A DNA stretch of 64,000 nt from Candidatus Bipolaricaulota bacterium (GCA_025060395.1 JANXCC010000002.1:228234-292233), one strand, 5' to 3'. Positions 12,743 through 25,339 are shown, counted from the first letter of the stretch. Notes: a model not told the origin generated them from the sequence alone. A program made the numbers and translations.

Positions 12743-13498
12743 TTACTTCTCATCCCGCGACACCAAGGCCCTTACTAAGTCTATGGGCAACGGGAAGACG
12801 ATCGTGCTTGTGTTGCGCTCCGATGAGATGTCTATCAAGGTCTGCAGATAGCGCAATTGCAACGACGCCGGATTTTGTGTGAGAATCTCGGCGGCTTCGC
12901 GGAGCTTCGCCGCGGCTTGCAACTCGCCTTCCGCGTTGATGATCTTGCTGCGGCGTTCACGCTCCGCTTCGGCCTGGCGCGCAATCGCGCGTTGCATCTC
13001 TTGAGGGATTCTGACGTCCTTGATCTCGACGGCCTTCACCTTGATGCCCCAGGGGTCGGTCTGCTCGTCAATGATCATTTGGAGGCGCTTGTTGAGCTTC
13101 TCGCGCTCGGCTAGCAGTTCGTCGAGCTCAACTTGGCCTAAGACGCTGCGCAGCGTCGTCTGCGCAATCTGAGAAGTCGCCTGCATATAATCTTCGACTT
13201 GGGTGATCGCGGCCTCAGGGGACATCACCCTAAAGAAGACGATGGCGTTCACATTCACCGTGACGTTATCGCGGGTGATTACTTCCTGCGGCGGCACATC
13301 GAAGGTCACCACGCGAAGATCTACCCTGACGATTTGATCCACAATAGGGATAATGAAAAAGAGTCCTGGGCCCTTAGCCCCCTGCAACCGTCCCAATCGA
13401 AAGACTACGACACGCTCGTATTCTCGAACGATCTTGATCGCATTGAGCAAGAAGAGCACGACGATGGCCAAGACGATGATGAGCGCTGTTGTTGGCAT
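12743..13498 (-). CDS. SPFH-domain slipin (stomatin-like) membrane protein
   Basis: 251 residues from the ATG at 13498, which has a GGAGG site 7 nt upstream. One N-terminal membrane helix ([20 protein letters not shown]) is followed by the stomatin motif [14 protein letters not shown] and the complete SPFH fold ([49 protein letters not shown]). A charged coiled coil and an amphipathic tail end the protein. Slipins assemble as ring scaffolds in the membrane and often pair with an NfeD protease, absent here. The frame stays open upstream to an ATG at 13627, which would add 43 residues with another hydrophobic segment. Confidence 0.92.
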   Translation of the reverse strand: MPTTALIIVLAIVVLFLLNAIKIVREYERVVVFRLGRLQGAKGPGLFFIIPIVDQIVRVDLRVVTFDVPPQEVITRDNVTVNVNAIVFFRVMSPEAAITQVEDYMQATSQIAQTTLRSVLGQVELDELLAEREKLNKRLQMIIDEQTDPWGIKVKAVEIKDVRIPQEMQRAIARQAEAERERRSKIINAEGELQAAAKLREAAEILTQNPASLQLRYLQTLIDISSERNTSTIVFPLPIDLVRALVSRDEK

Positions 13499-13646
13499 AG
13501 TCAGACCTCCTATCAAATGTAAGAGCGTTTCCCACCCCAAGAGCGAAATGAAGAGTGCAATGATAAACCCGAGCGTTCCCACGACTTCGGCCCATCCTTG
13601 CTGCGGTCGCTGCCGTCGCTGTTTCATTAGTGTAATATTAGCAACG

Positions 13647-13677
13647 TTGCCGACGGAAAGCAAATTTCTGATATAAT
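13647..13677 (+). promoter_or_regulatory. Candidate tpiA promoter (near-leaderless)
   Basis: TATAAT (13672-13677) ends 8 nt before the tpiA ATG. TTGCCG (13647-13652) lies 19 bp upstream. No Shine-Dalgarno sequence fits between the predicted start site and the ATG. Confidence 0.55.
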
Positions 13678-13685
13678 AGCGCGTT

Positions 13686-14450
13686 ATGGGAAGAGAGCGC
13701 CGAAGGTTATTAGTTGCCAACTGGAAGATGCACTTCGTACGTGCACAGGCGCTAGAGTATCTGAAAGTCTTCACGGAGCGTGTCCAGGGGATCAGCAATA
13801 CGGAGATCGTGCTTGCGCCGCCGTTCACGCTGCTGGAGACCGTCAGGCGCGAGATCCAGGGGACGGCAATCAAATTAGCAGCCCAAGATCTCTTCTACGA
13901 GCGCAAGGGGGCATTTACAGGGGAGATCTCAGCAATAATGCTTAAAGACTTGGGCTGCGCGTATGTGATCGTGGGGCACTCGGAGCGCCGACGGCTCTTT
14001 GGTGAGACCGATGAGCTGATCAGTAAAAAACTCAGAGCTGCGCTCGACGCTGAGATTACTCCCATTCTCTGTGTGGGCGAAACCTTAGAAGAGCGCCGTG
14101 CGGGGAGAACTCAGAGGGTGCTCGAGACCCAAATTCGCGGGGCGCTTGCTGGACTTGCACTTTCAGAGAATCTTGTGATCGCTTACGAACCCGTGTGGGC
14201 CATCGGCACCGGCGTCAACGCCGAGCCAGAAGAGGCCGAAGCGAGCGCGCTCTTCATTCGCGAGCTTGTAGCCCAGCTTTTCGATACAGAGATCGCGCAA
14301 AAAATTCGGATTCTCTACGGGGGTAGTGTCAAGCCCGCGAATTTTGAGGGCTTTGTGCGCCAACCCAATATAGACGGAGCACTTGTCGGCGGAGCGTCGC
14401 TCGATCCAGAAGCGTTTGCGCAGATGGTGAAGATAGCTGAATGTTGTTAA
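13686..14450 (+). CDS. tpiA: Triosephosphate isomerase
   Basis: 254 residues, the normal length. It interconverts dihydroxyacetone phosphate and glyceraldehyde 3-phosphate in glycolysis and gluconeogenesis. Active-site landmarks in order: VANWKMH (substrate-binding Asn and Lys), VIVGHSERR (catalytic His), [12 protein letters not shown] (catalytic Glu and flexible loop), ILYGGSVKP and the GALVGGASL phosphate-binding loop. The enzyme is a cytosolic dimer, or a tetramer in some thermophiles. It is divergent from the slipin gene and single; eno is about 4 kb downstream. The start is supported by the adjacent promoter rather than by a ribosome binding site. Confidence 0.97.
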   Translation: MGRERRRLLVANWKMHFVRAQALEYLKVFTERVQGISNTEIVLAPPFTLLETVRREIQGTAIKLAAQDLFYERKGAFTGEISAIMLKDLGCAYVIVGHSERRRLFGETDELISKKLRAALDAEITPILCVGETLEERRAGRTQRVLETQIRGALAGLALSENLVIAYEPVWAIGTGVNAEPEEAEASALFIRELVAQLFDTEIAQKIRILYGGSVKPANFEGFVRQPNIDGALVGGASLDPEAFAQMVKIAECC

Positions 14451-14475
14451 GGAACACCAAAGCGCAATAGTGTGC

Positions 14476-14772
14476 TTAGGAGCGCACAGCTTGAGCTAAA
14501 TATTTCCAAGCAATGCCTAAGACCATTACTGGGATCAGGGCGAGTATGATAAAGGGCATAGGGCCTACAGGTTGTTGTTTGACGTACTGTGCCCATATAG
14601 CAGCAATCACTATAAGGGCTGCTAGGCTAAGCAAGCCCAGATTGACTATCTGAAGCCATGCCCTTCCCCAAATGTCTTGCCGAATAGCGTCAATAATATT
14701 CAGCCCTAGCCATGGTATAGCAAGAATCAGTACAATGAGGCCAACCTTCATCTGTGTTTGATAACTTAGCAT
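14476..14772 (-). CDS. Small uncharacterised membrane protein
   Basis: 98 residues from the ATG at 14772, which follows a strong GGAGGAGG site by 8 nt; a TTG two codons upstream is less likely. Three hydrophobic segments are visible (around residues 9-30, 45-62 and 74-93), separated by short polar loops (IRQDIWGRAW and YVKQQPVG). I recognise no family. It converges with tpiA and is alone on its strand. The 150 nt upstream hold no other gene that I can see. Confidence 0.65.
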   Translation of the reverse strand: MLSYQTQMKVGLIVLILAIPWLGLNIIDAIRQDIWGRAWLQIVNLGLLSLAALIVIAAIWAQYVKQQPVGPMPFIILALIPVMVLGIAWKYLAQAVRS

Positions 14773-14929
14773 TTTCAAATCCTCCTCCTTGCTTTGCGCA
14801 TCTTTGGCAGCCTGGTTGTCTCCGAGAGACGCATGGCTTTACACCTACTCTTCGCAGAGGTTTCGTTAGAGTAAAGTGTAACATGGGAGAGCCAAAGTGA
14901 CAAGAAGCACGATCATGTGACAGATGCTG

Positions 14930-15298
14930 TTAAGCGTTGATCTTCCAGCCAGATCTCCAGGGCACGACCTTGCCGCTGGCCTGCCACTGACGGAAGACCT
15001 CGCGCATCTTTACAAACCCCCCACGGTCCCACAGCACCAGACCATGCTCGAAAGCTTCTAATAGCAAGGGATGGAACTCCTCAAACATCCGTCGCCACTC
15101 TCTGCAGCTGTACGGGAAGACTTCTATGTTCCCTTCTATGTCCTGCGAGAACTCTTCCAGTCGGTCGATCCAGCGCTTGCCGTCCTCCTCCCGTAGGCCA
15201 ATGAGCAGATCGTAATCGCTCGCCCACGACCAATCTCCTCGAGCCATGGAGCCAAAAAGCACAATGAATTCTAGCTCTTCGCTCCGCTGGTTCGGCAT
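14930..15298 (-). CDS. MNT-type nucleotidyltransferase (HEPN antitoxin)
   Basis: 122 residues. The minimal nucleotidyltransferase motif is clear: VLFGSMARGDWSWASDYDLL, with the GS and DxD metal-binding residues, followed by a third acidic position in NIEVFPYS. In MNT/HEPN modules the nucleotidyltransferase AMPylates the HEPN RNase and silences it. Its start lies 218 nt inside the HEPN reading frame, in another frame. The N-terminus before the first strand is short (about 12 residues), which may be natural or the result of rearrangement. Confidence 0.8.
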   Translation of the reverse strand: MPNQRSEELEFIVLFGSMARGDWSWASDYDLLIGLREEDGKRWIDRLEEFSQDIEGNIEVFPYSCREWRRMFEEFHPLLLEAFEHGLVLWDRGGFVKMREVFRQWQASGKVVPWRSGWKINA

Positions 15299-15644
15299 CT
15301 GTCAGCGCTTGGCGGGCGTCGGCCTCGAAGAACTGATCTGCGGGAGCCCCTTGGTCGAAGGCGTTCGGGTAGCGGGTCGGAATGTAATAGCGATTCAACC
15401 GAGCACACGACATTCGCAGAGGCTCAGGGACGGCCGTGTGAGCAGCAATCGCTTGGACGAGCAGATTCAAGTTATGCCCGAATTGAGGCACTCGAAAATG
15501 TTCACAGACGGCTTTCAGGGCTTTCTCGGCTGCTTGCTGACAAGTGAAGCAACACCAAGACCAGTGCTGTCCTCGAAGCAAGGCACGAGCCGCACTCAGT
15601 TTTGCATAGGCTTCCTTCAACCAATCCTGAGTCCGTTGCGCCAT
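15081..15644 (-). CDS. HEPN-domain protein with aberrant C-terminus
   Basis: 187 residues. Residues 1 to about 120 form a normal HEPN domain: an N-terminal helix starting MAQRTQDWLKEA, a second helix with CCFTCQQAAEKALKA, and LNRYYIPTRYPNAF, which holds the conserved arginine and the YIPTRYP motif of MNT-associated HEPN proteins. After DARQALTDAE a family member would finish its last helix and stop. Here the frame runs a further 60 or so residues antiregister through the nucleotidyltransferase gene (ERRARIHCAFW and on), a stretch that looks like out-of-frame translation. A lost stop or small frameshift is likely. Confidence 0.7.
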   Translation of the reverse strand: MAQRTQDWLKEAYAKLSAARALLRGQHWSWCCFTCQQAAEKALKAVCEHFRVPQFGHNLNLLVQAIAAHTAVPEPLRMSCARLNRYYIPTRYPNAFDQGAPADQFFEADARQALTDAEPAERRARIHCAFWLHGSRRLVVGERLRSAHWPTGGGRQALDRPTGRVLAGHRREHRSLPVQLQRVATDV

Positions 15645-15752
15645 CGGCTATTCATTCTACTGCATCGTCTCCGGATTTGCATCGATCTTGAACACTTTTC
15701 GGAACCTCGCTTGATCCAAAAGCGTTTGCCCAAATGACCAACACTGCACCGT

Positions 15753-15781
15753 TTGACAGGCGTCCCAGCGTCTGCTATACT
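15753..15781 (+). promoter_or_regulatory. Strong promoter of rpsF-ssb-rpsR
   Basis: A perfect -35 TTGACA (15753-15758), 17-bp spacer and TATACT (15776-15781). The predicted leader is about 28 nt and ends in an ACGGAGG ribosome binding site before the GTG start of rpsF. Confidence 0.85.
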
Positions 15782-15815
15782 CAAAAACCCAAGATCTATC
15801 ACGACGGAGGAAAGC

Positions 15816-16124
15816 GTGGCAGCACTGCGTTCATACGAAGTGCTCTATATTGTGCGACCGGACTTAGATAAGGCCCAGCTCGAGCAGACGATCACCAAGT
15901 TTCAAAAAGCCGTCAACGAGAGCGGCGGTCAGCTCGTCAAGCTCGACGAGTGGGGCACGCGTCTGCTGGCGTATCAGATCAGGAGAAGTGGGGTCAAGTA
16001 CGATAAAGCGTACTATGTCTTGATGGAATTTACCGCGACGCCAGATCAATTGAAGAAGATCGACGAGCGCTTCAAGCTCGACGAGAATATCTTGCGCTAT
16101 CAGATCGTGCGCCAAGATGCCTAG
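15816..16124 (+). CDS. rpsF: Small ribosomal subunit protein bS6
   Basis: 102 residues from the GTG at 15816. The frame opens earlier (TTG 15753), but that codon lies in the -35 box, while GTG 15816 follows GGAGG at ideal spacing and gives the standard bS6 N-terminus (ALRSYEVLYIVRPDL). Other family marks: LDEWGTRLLAYQIR, KYDKAYYVLMEF and the final LRYQIVR strand. bS6 binds 16S rRNA together with bS18, encoded two genes downstream. The last 8 nt overlap ssb. Confidence 0.95.
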   Translation: MAALRSYEVLYIVRPDLDKAQLEQTITKFQKAVNESGGQLVKLDEWGTRLLAYQIRRSGVKYDKAYYVLMEFTATPDQLKKIDERFKLDENILRYQIVRQDA

Positions 16125-16515
16125 CCTAAATCACATTGTCTTGATCGGCAATCTCACGGACGATCCCGAGCTGCGCTACACCCAGAGTGGGATGGCCCGC
16201 GCGCGCTTTTCTATCGCCGTCAATCGGCGCTGGCGCGACCGTGACGGCAACTTGCAAGAAGAGACGACATTTGTGCCCATCGTAGTCTGGGGCCCACAGG
16301 CCGAGCACTGCGTTAACTTCTTGAGCAAAGGGAGTACAGTCGCAGTCGAAGGGCGCTTGCGCATCGATACGTATCAAACAGAGGATGGGGAACGGCGGAA
16401 GACCGTCGAGGTCGTAGCCCGAACTGTTCAGTTCCTCGATCGCCGCGAGGCCGCCCCAGAATCCGAGATCAAAGAGATTCCACCAGAAGAAGGAGAGGAA
16501 GAGATCCCCTTCTAA
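16117..16515 (+). CDS. ssb: Single-stranded DNA-binding protein
   Basis: 132 residues. OB-fold marks: NHIVLIGNLTDDPELRYT, ARARFSIAVNRRW, FVPIVVWGPQAEHC and STVAVEGRLRIDTYQ. An acidic tail follows (EEGEEEIPF), a variant of the DDDIPF peptide by which SSB recruits repair and replication proteins. The start overlaps rpsF by 8 nt, and rpsR begins 6 nt after the stop, giving the classic rpsF-ssb-rpsR order. Confidence 0.97.
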   Translation: MPSLNHIVLIGNLTDDPELRYTQSGMARARFSIAVNRRWRDRDGNLQEETTFVPIVVWGPQAEHCVNFLSKGSTVAVEGRLRIDTYQTEDGERRKTVEVVARTVQFLDRREAAPESEIKEIPPEEGEEEIPF

Positions 16516-16521
16516 GCAGCT

Positions 16522-16776
16522 ATGAATAAAACGACTACGCCTAAGAAGGAGACACCGCGGCCTAAACCGAAGAGTCGCAGCGAGTGCAAACTCTGCGAGC
16601 ACGGCCTTGTGCTCACCTATAAGCAACCTGAAGAGCTCAAACGCTATATGAATAAGCTGGGCAAGATCTTGCCTCGGCGCGCCACGCGCCTGTGTGCCAA
16701 GCACCAGCGCCAGCTCTCTCGCGAAGTCAAACGCGCGCGTAAGATGGCCCTCCTCCCCTACGAGGTCGAGCCTTGA
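16522..16776 (+). CDS. rpsR: Small ribosomal subunit protein bS18, zinc-binding form
   Basis: 84 residues. A basic N-terminal tail, then CKLCEHG and later RLCAKHQRQLSREVKRAR, the conserved rRNA-binding helix of bS18. Two cysteines in CxxC plus a CxxH make a plausible zinc site, marking it as a C+ (metal-binding) paralogue rather than the cysteine-free type. It pairs with bS6 on the platform of the 30S subunit. Confidence 0.92.
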   Translation: MNKTTTPKKETPRPKPKSRSECKLCEHGLVLTYKQPEELKRYMNKLGKILPRRATRLCAKHQRQLSREVKRARKMALLPYEVEP

Positions 16777-16818
16777 CGCGCCCTCGCCGGCTCGATTTAA
16801 TAATCGTGGTGGTCAACG

Positions 16819-19389
<2,571 letters not shown>

Positions 19390-19393
<4 letters not shown>

Positions 19394-22300
19394 GCCCATT
19401 TGTGCATCTGCACGTGCACTCGGAGTATAGTCTGCTGGATGCGATGTGTCGCATCGAGGAGTTGGTGCGCCGATGCGTCGAGCAGAAGATGCCTGCCCTG
19501 GCGCTCACCGATCACGGGAATCTCTGCGGAGCTATCGAATTCTATAGACACGCCACTGAGCACGGGATCAAGCCCATTATCGGGTGCGAGCTCTACGTTG
19601 CCCCCAAGAGCCGGCTTACGAAATCGAAAGAGGACGGGACGAAGTATTATCACTTAACTGTGCTGGCCCGCAACGAGACAGGCTATCGTAATTTAGTCAA
19701 GCTGACCAGCTTGGGATATCTAGAGGGTTTCTATTATAAGCCCCGCGTAGACAAAGACTTGCTGCGGCGCTACAGCCACGGGCTTATTATTCTCTCTGGG
19801 TGTCGCAGTAGCGAGATCTGTCGCTTGTTGAGTCAGAACAGATTTGAGAGCGCTCTTGCTGTCGCTCAAGAGCTTCGCTCGATTGTGGGTCCGGAGAATT
19901 TCTATATCGAACTCCAAAATCACGGTCTGCCCGAGGACGAAGCCAGAAACGAGCAGCTCGTCGAGGTTGCGCGCCGTCTTGGGGCCCCTATCGTCGCTAC
20001 CAACGACGTACACTATCTCTTCCGTGAGGATCGCGAAGCCCATGACGTCTTATTGAACATTCAAGGCGAAAAGACCCTCGCCGATGAAGACCGACGCTCG
20101 TATGAAGGCGAAGAATATTACTTCAAGAGCTATGATGAACTCGCTCCGCTCTTTGAGGATTGGCCCGAAGCGTTGGAGAACACGGTGCGCATCGCGGAGC
20201 AGTGCGAGCTGAAATTAGACTTTTCTCAAGCGCATTTACCGACCTTTGAGCTGCCCTCTGGCTACAGAGACGCCAACGAGTATCTACGAGCGCTCGCCTA
20301 TGAAGGGGCTCGGGCACGCTTTGGCACACTCTCCTCAGCAATCCAGGAGCGTCTGGAGTATGAGCTCGCCGTGATCGCTCAGATGGGGTACTCCGGATAT
20401 TTTTTGATCGTATGGGACTTTGTGCGCTTCGCTAAGAGCAAAAAGATCCCGGTGGGGCCAGGGCGGGGCTCCGCGGCGGGCAGCCTAGTCTGTTACTGCC
20501 TTGGGATCACCGATGTCGATCCCCTCAAGTATGGCTTGATCTTCGAGCGCTTCTTGAACCCCGCACGCGTCAGCCTCCCCGATATCGACATAGATTTCTG
20601 CATGCGTCGCCGTGATGAAGTGATTCGCTACGTAGAGGAGAAGTATGGTCGCGAGCGCGTCGCTCAGATCGCCACTTTCGATAAGATGAAGGCGCGTAGC
20701 GTGGTGCGCGATGTCGCACGGGTGCTAGGGTTTTCGTACGGCGATGCGGACAGGATAGCTAAGCTTATCCCCCCTGGAGCGACGCTCGATGAAGCCCTCG
20801 AAGGGATCAGCGAGTTACGCCGTCGCTACGAGACCGATCCCCAAGTGCACAAGCTCATCACAATAGCGCGTAAGCTCGAGGGGCTTGCGCGCAACGCCGC
20901 GACTCATGCCGCCGGGGTCGTCATCACCCCGGGCAACGTGACCGACTTTGCCCCGCTGTTACGCCTGGGCGATGGCTCCGTGCGCACTCAGTACAACATG
21001 AAAGACCTCGAAGCGATTGGCCTGCTCAAGATCGATTTTCTCGGACTGCGCAACTTAACAGCTATTGACGATACGCTCAAAGCGATCAAGAAGCTTACCG
21101 GGGAAGAGCTCAATTTGCAGCAGATCCCCTTAGACGATCCCGACGTCTACGCGATGTTACGGCAGGGGCGTACTACCGGGGTCTTTCAGCTGGAGGGCAC
21201 GGGGATCACGGCGCTGCTCACCAGGCTGGAGCCCACGGAATTCCGCGATCTTATCGCGATCTTAGCGCTCTATCGTCCGGGCCCCCTAGAGAGTGGCATG
21301 GCCAACGACTATATCGAGCGCAAGCACGGGCGTCAGCCCGTGACCTATCCCCATCCCGATCTCGAAGAAGTGCTCAAGGAGACCTACGGATTGCCCATCT
21401 ATCAAGATCAATTGTTGTTGATGGCGCGCACGCTCGCAGGGTTTACCCTGGCTGAAGCTGACATCCTACGTGTCGCCGTGGGCAAGAAGAAGAAAGACGT
21501 AATGGAGAAGATGCGCACGCGCTTTGTCGAAGGTTGCGTGCAGAACGGAATTGATCGCGCCAAGGCTGAAGAGCTCTTCGCAGATATAGAGAAATTTGCG
21601 CGCTACGGCTTTGTGAAAGCTCACTCGACGGCTTATGCGCTCATTTCGTACTGGACGGCATACCTTAAGACAAAGTATCCTGTCCCTTATATGGCAGCTC
21701 TGCTGACGAGCGTCTCGGGCAATACGGAGAAGATCGCTGAATATATCCAAGAGTGTCGTGAGCTGGGCATCACGGTGTTGCCTCCGGATATCAACGAGAG
21801 CGAGGCGGATTTCACCCCCTTGCCCACCCATCAGATTCGGTTTGGGCTGGGAGCGATCAAGAACGTCGGGAGCGCAACCGTCCAGGCGATCTTAGAAGCT
21901 CGTCGGCAAGGTGGGGCGTTTCGCAACTTTGCCGATTTCTGTCGTCGCGTCGCCAGCGATGCTCTCAACCGTGAAGTTCTAGAGAGCTTGATTAAGTGTG
22001 GGGCACTGGATCGCTTTGGAACACGCAAGGGGTTGCTGACCCAAATCGACGCTGGCTTGGCGCTCGCCGCGCAGGCCCAGCGAGAGCGCAAGAGCGGTCA
22101 GAAATCGTTCTTCGCTGACGACCCAACGATACCCCTTCTCAAGTCCCCCGACGGTCACGAGGAATTTGCTAAATCCGAGCTCTTGCGCTTTGAGAAAGAG
22201 CTTTTAGGGCTCTACGTAAGTGGGCACCCTCTAGATCACGTGGAAGAGCGCTTGGCCCTTTTGCGCACTTGTACGATACACCAACTCCAAGATCAACCGG

Positions 22301-22821
22301 AAGGGAAAGAGCTCTCTTTGGGAGGGCGTATTGAATCTGTGCGCGTGATCACGACGAGCAATGGCAAGCGCATGGCCTTCGTACGGCTAGAGGACCTCTC
22401 TGGTCAGGTCGAGGTCACGCTCTTCTCCGATGTATACGAGCAAGCTAAACGACTCTTGAAAGAAGATCAGATCGTATGGGTGCGCGGTCGTGTCGAGCGA
22501 CTACCAAAGCGCTCCAACGGCGTGCAGTTCATCGCTGAAGAACTGCTCTCGCTCGAGGAGGCAGAGCGCTCCATGCAACTCTGCCTACATATCGATCCCG
22601 AGCGTATCAACGAGACGTTTGTGCAGAGGCTCAAGGAGCTCTTTGCGGCTTCGCCGGGGGGATCGCCCGTCTTGGTGCGCCTAGTGGGGGATGAACCCAT
22701 AACGGTGTACTTGGGGGTGCAGGTAGGGCTGACGAAAACCCTCCTGGAGGACCTTGAAGCGCTCCTTGGAGATCCCGCAAAGATTCAGCGCATCATGCGC
22801 AAGGGAGGCCGATGGCTATGA
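19390..22821 (+). CDS. dnaE: DNA polymerase III alpha subunit (DnaE)
   Basis: 1143 residues, the usual DnaE length. PHP domain at the start (VHLHVHSEYSLLDA, ALTDHGNL) with metal-binding residues present. The polymerase core includes GPGRGSAAGSLVCYCLGI, LPDIDIDFCMRRRDEVI (two catalytic aspartates) and FLGLRNLTAI with the third acidic residue nearby. Then come fingers with YRPGPLESGM, an HhH region (AIKNVGSATVQAI) and an OB fold (SLGGRIESVRVITTSNGKRM). The C-terminal tail is short. It overlaps its neighbours by 4 and 10 nt. It is the main replicative polymerase; proofreading may come from the PHP domain or a separate DnaQ. Confidence 0.97.
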
Positions 22822-24161
22822 CGAGGACCCTGGGGCGTCTGGCGCACTGGCTCCATCCTGGGATCGGGGTGAAGCGCTGGCTAGCCCTAGTGCTCTTCTC
22901 GTTGGCGCTCTTTGTTCTGGGGCTCTTTGTCTTGGTGGGGCAAGGTCTGGTGCGTGCGGTATATAATCTCGTGGCGCCCTCGGCACTCTTTGCTGTAGGT
23001 GTGGGGATGGGATTAGTAGTGCTGGGGATAGGAGGGGTGCTCTTTGGGGTACACCGGGTAAGCCGCTCGATCGTGCGGGCAATCGCCGCATCGGCCGAAG
23101 GACGCATCGGCGAGATGCTCGTTGAGAAGCGACTGTTAAGCCAAGGACCGCGCATCGTCGCTATCGGCGGCGGCACGGGGTTATCAACGCTCTTGCGAGG
23201 GCTCAAGCACCTCACCGCAAACATCACCGCCGTGGTAACTGTGATGGATGATGGAGGGAGCTCGGGGCGGCTCCGCCACGAACTGAATATCTTGCCTCCT
23301 GGCGATATCCGGAACTGCCTGATTGCTTTGGCTGAAGATGAGTCACAGATCTCGCAGCTCTTCAATCATCGCTTTCAAGGAGGGACGCTTCAAGGACATT
23401 CGTTAGGGAATTTAGTCTTGGCAGGGCTTCAGGAGATGAAGGGGAGTTTCGACCGAGCTATCGAGGAGATGAGCAGGCTGCTCAACACGCGAGGCCAAGT
23501 CCTGCCCGCGACGCTCGAAGATACCCAGCTCATCGCAGAACTTCAGGACGGGCGCATCATCCGGGGGGAGAGCGAGATCCCCAAAGCATGCGGGCAGATC
23601 CGGAAGATCTGGCTCTCGCGCGCGAACGTGCCGGCATATCCGAAAGTCTTAGATGAGATCCGTCGTGCTGATTTGATCATCCTAGGCCCAGGCAGTCTCT
23701 TTACCAGCGTCATTCCCAACTTGTTAGTCGCGGGGATCCGTGAGGCCATCGAGCGCGCCCCCGCACAAAAGTTCTATATTATGAATCTCATGACTCAGCC
23801 TGGCGAGACCGACAATTTCACAGCCTCCGATCACTTGAGAGCTCTCGGTGACTATCTTGATCTGCGCGTGCTGGACGTCGTAGTGCTGAATACCCAACCA
23901 GTGCCCAAGGAACTCCTAGCCCAATACGCTCAAGAGGGATCTGTGCCTGTCGTCGACGATTTGCATGAGCCCAACGAGTGGGGCATTCGGATCGTTCGCG
24001 CTGAGCTGTTAGATATCGTGCCATTGCCTCGCTGGCCTTCCATCACGCAGGCTCCAACGGTCAAGCATAACTCCAAAGAACTTGCGCGAGTGATCGCGGC
24101 CAATGCCCCGGAGGTCTTCAGCTCCTGGGTGCAGAGGCTCTGGCGAGGAGGAGAAGGATGA
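22812..24161 (+). CDS. yvcK: YvcK/CofD-like gluconeogenesis factor with membrane-anchored N-terminus
   Basis: 449 residues. Two N-terminal transmembrane helices (about 21-45 and 55-78) precede a cytosolic CofD-like domain: VAIGGGTGLSTLLRGLK, the signature VTVMDDGGSSGRLR, PPGDIRNCLIALA, and GPGSLFTSVIPNLLV. YvcK binds UDP-sugars and is needed for normal cell shape and growth on gluconeogenic carbon sources. It is not the F420 enzyme CofD, because no F420 genes are nearby and the MDDGGSSG signature is YvcK-type. The membrane anchor, absent in Bacillus YvcK, is known in some other lineages. Confidence 0.92.
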   Translation: MAMTRTLGRLAHWLHPGIGVKRWLALVLFSLALFVLGLFVLVGQGLVRAVYNLVAPSALFAVGVGMGLVVLGIGGVLFGVHRVSRSIVRAIAASAEGRIGEMLVEKRLLSQGPRIVAIGGGTGLSTLLRGLKHLTANITAVVTVMDDGGSSGRLRHELNILPPGDIRNCLIALAEDESQISQLFNHRFQGGTLQGHSLGNLVLAGLQEMKGSFDRAIEEMSRLLNTRGQVLPATLEDTQLIAELQDGRIIRGESEIPKACGQIRKIWLSRANVPAYPKVLDEIRRADLIILGPGSLFTSVIPNLLVAGIREAIERAPAQKFYIMNLMTQPGETDNFTASDHLRALGDYLDLRVLDVVVLNTQPVPKELLAQYAQEGSVPVVDDLHEPNEWGIRIVRAELLDIVPLPRWPSITQAPTVKHNSKELARVIAANAPEVFSSWVQRLWRGGEG

Positions 24162-25339
24162 TGATGAAGCGCTACCGCTTGCGCATTCCGGGGCCCATCG
24201 ATCTGGACTCTGAAGTCCTAGCGTATATGAGTGCACCCCTCATTGCCCACTATGGGGCTGAATGGGTTGAGCTCTATACCGAGACCGTGACACTGTTAAA
24301 GCGCGTGTGGCAAACCCGCGAAGCCGAGGTCTTTCTCATGCCAGGGCCTGGGAGCGTTGGCATGGAGGCGGCTATCGCCAGCCTCGCGGGAGATACCCAT
24401 AAGCTGCTTGTGCTCACCAACGGCTTCTTTGGCGATCGCTGGGTCACGATAGCACAGGCGTACTCGTCGCGGGTTCTGGTGCTTGAGCATCCATGGGGGC
24501 GCGCGCATGACGTCGAGGCTGTCGCCCAAGCCCTCCAGCGCGATCCAGAGATCAAAGCAGTCGTGATGGTGCACGGCGAGACGTCGACAGGGGTGCTCAA
24601 TCCCCTGAAGGAGATCGGTGAGATCTGTGATCGCTATGGCGCTGTATTGGTGGTCGATATGGTTTCGACGCTTGGGGGGACGGAGATTGCCTTTGACGAT
24701 TGGCATATCGGGATAGGGGTGGGAGCAACCCAGAAGTGTCTGGAGTGTCCTCCAGGGTTGGCGCCAGTAGCGGTGAGTCCGCGCGCTTGGGAGTTGATCG
24801 AGCGCAGCGAGGGCCGAGGCTGGTATATCAACCTGCGCACGTGGCGGCACTTCGCCCGCAAGTGGGGTGACTGGCATCCCCATCCCGTGACCATGCCAAC
24901 GGGGCTGACCCAAGCCTTGCGCTTTAGCTTGCGCAAGATCTTAGACGAAGGGCTCTCAACGCGGTGGGAGCGACACACTAAGATAGCGCTGTTCTTACGG
25001 AACGCCTTGAGGAATTTGGGGTTTGAGCTCTTCGTCCCCGATGATCGTGACGCCATGAACACCGTGACAGCGGCCAAGGGTCATGCCCAGCTTCCGGCGG
25101 GTGCCCTCATTCGTGCCCTTAAGGAGAGGCATCAGATTCTTATTGGAGGTGGTCTGGAGAGGCTTTCTGGTCAAATCTTTCGCATTGGGCATATGGGCCC
25201 CACAGCCACGTACGAGGCCGTGGTGCCGACGCTCCTAGCCATTGAAGAGATCTTGCGTTCCGTGGGCGTTTCCGTCGAGCCTGGTCAGATCTTTCGGGTC
25301 CAGGTGCCCGTCATGGGACCTGCACGATCGTCTCCTTGA
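24158..25339 (+). CDS. Class V aminotransferase (alanine/serine-glyoxylate type)
   Basis: 393 residues; the first of three tandem ATG codons is taken, after GGAGGAGAAGG. PLP-dependent fold type I: RIPGPIDLDSEVLAYMSAPL, PGPGSVGMEAAIASLAG, VMVHGETSTGVLNPL, VDMVSTLGG (cofactor aspartate) and GVGATQKCLECPPGLA, where Lys in TQK forms the Schiff base. FRIGHMGP near the end holds the substrate-binding arginine. This is the alanine-glyoxylate / serine-glyoxylate / phosphonate transaminase group; the exact substrate cannot be fixed. It overlaps yvcK by 4 nt and the convergent CARDB gene by 29 nt. Confidence 0.88.
   Translation: MMMKRYRLRIPGPIDLDSEVLAYMSAPLIAHYGAEWVELYTETVTLLKRVWQTREAEVFLMPGPGSVGMEAAIASLAGDTHKLLVLTNGFFGDRWVTIAQAYSSRVLVLEHPWGRAHDVEAVAQALQRDPEIKAVVMVHGETSTGVLNPLKEIGEICDRYGAVLVVDMVSTLGGTEIAFDDWHIGIGVGATQKCLECPPGLAPVAVSPRAWELIERSEGRGWYINLRTWRHFARKWGDWHPHPVTMPTGLTQALRFSLRKILDEGLSTRWERHTKIALFLRNALRNLGFELFVPDDRDAMNTVTAAKGHAQLPAGALIRALKERHQILIGGGLERLSGQIFRIGHMGPTATYEAVVPTLLAIEEILRSVGVSVEPGQIFRVQVPVMGPARSSP

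Noticed and set aside
13498-13873. Slipin start at the most upstream in-frame ATG (13873)
   Set aside because: It would run antisense through tpiA, including its start, and the added residues have no slipin character.
22812-24161. CofD (coenzyme F420 synthesis)
   Set aside because: The MDDGGSSG signature and the N-terminal membrane helices fit YvcK, and no other F420 gene is present.
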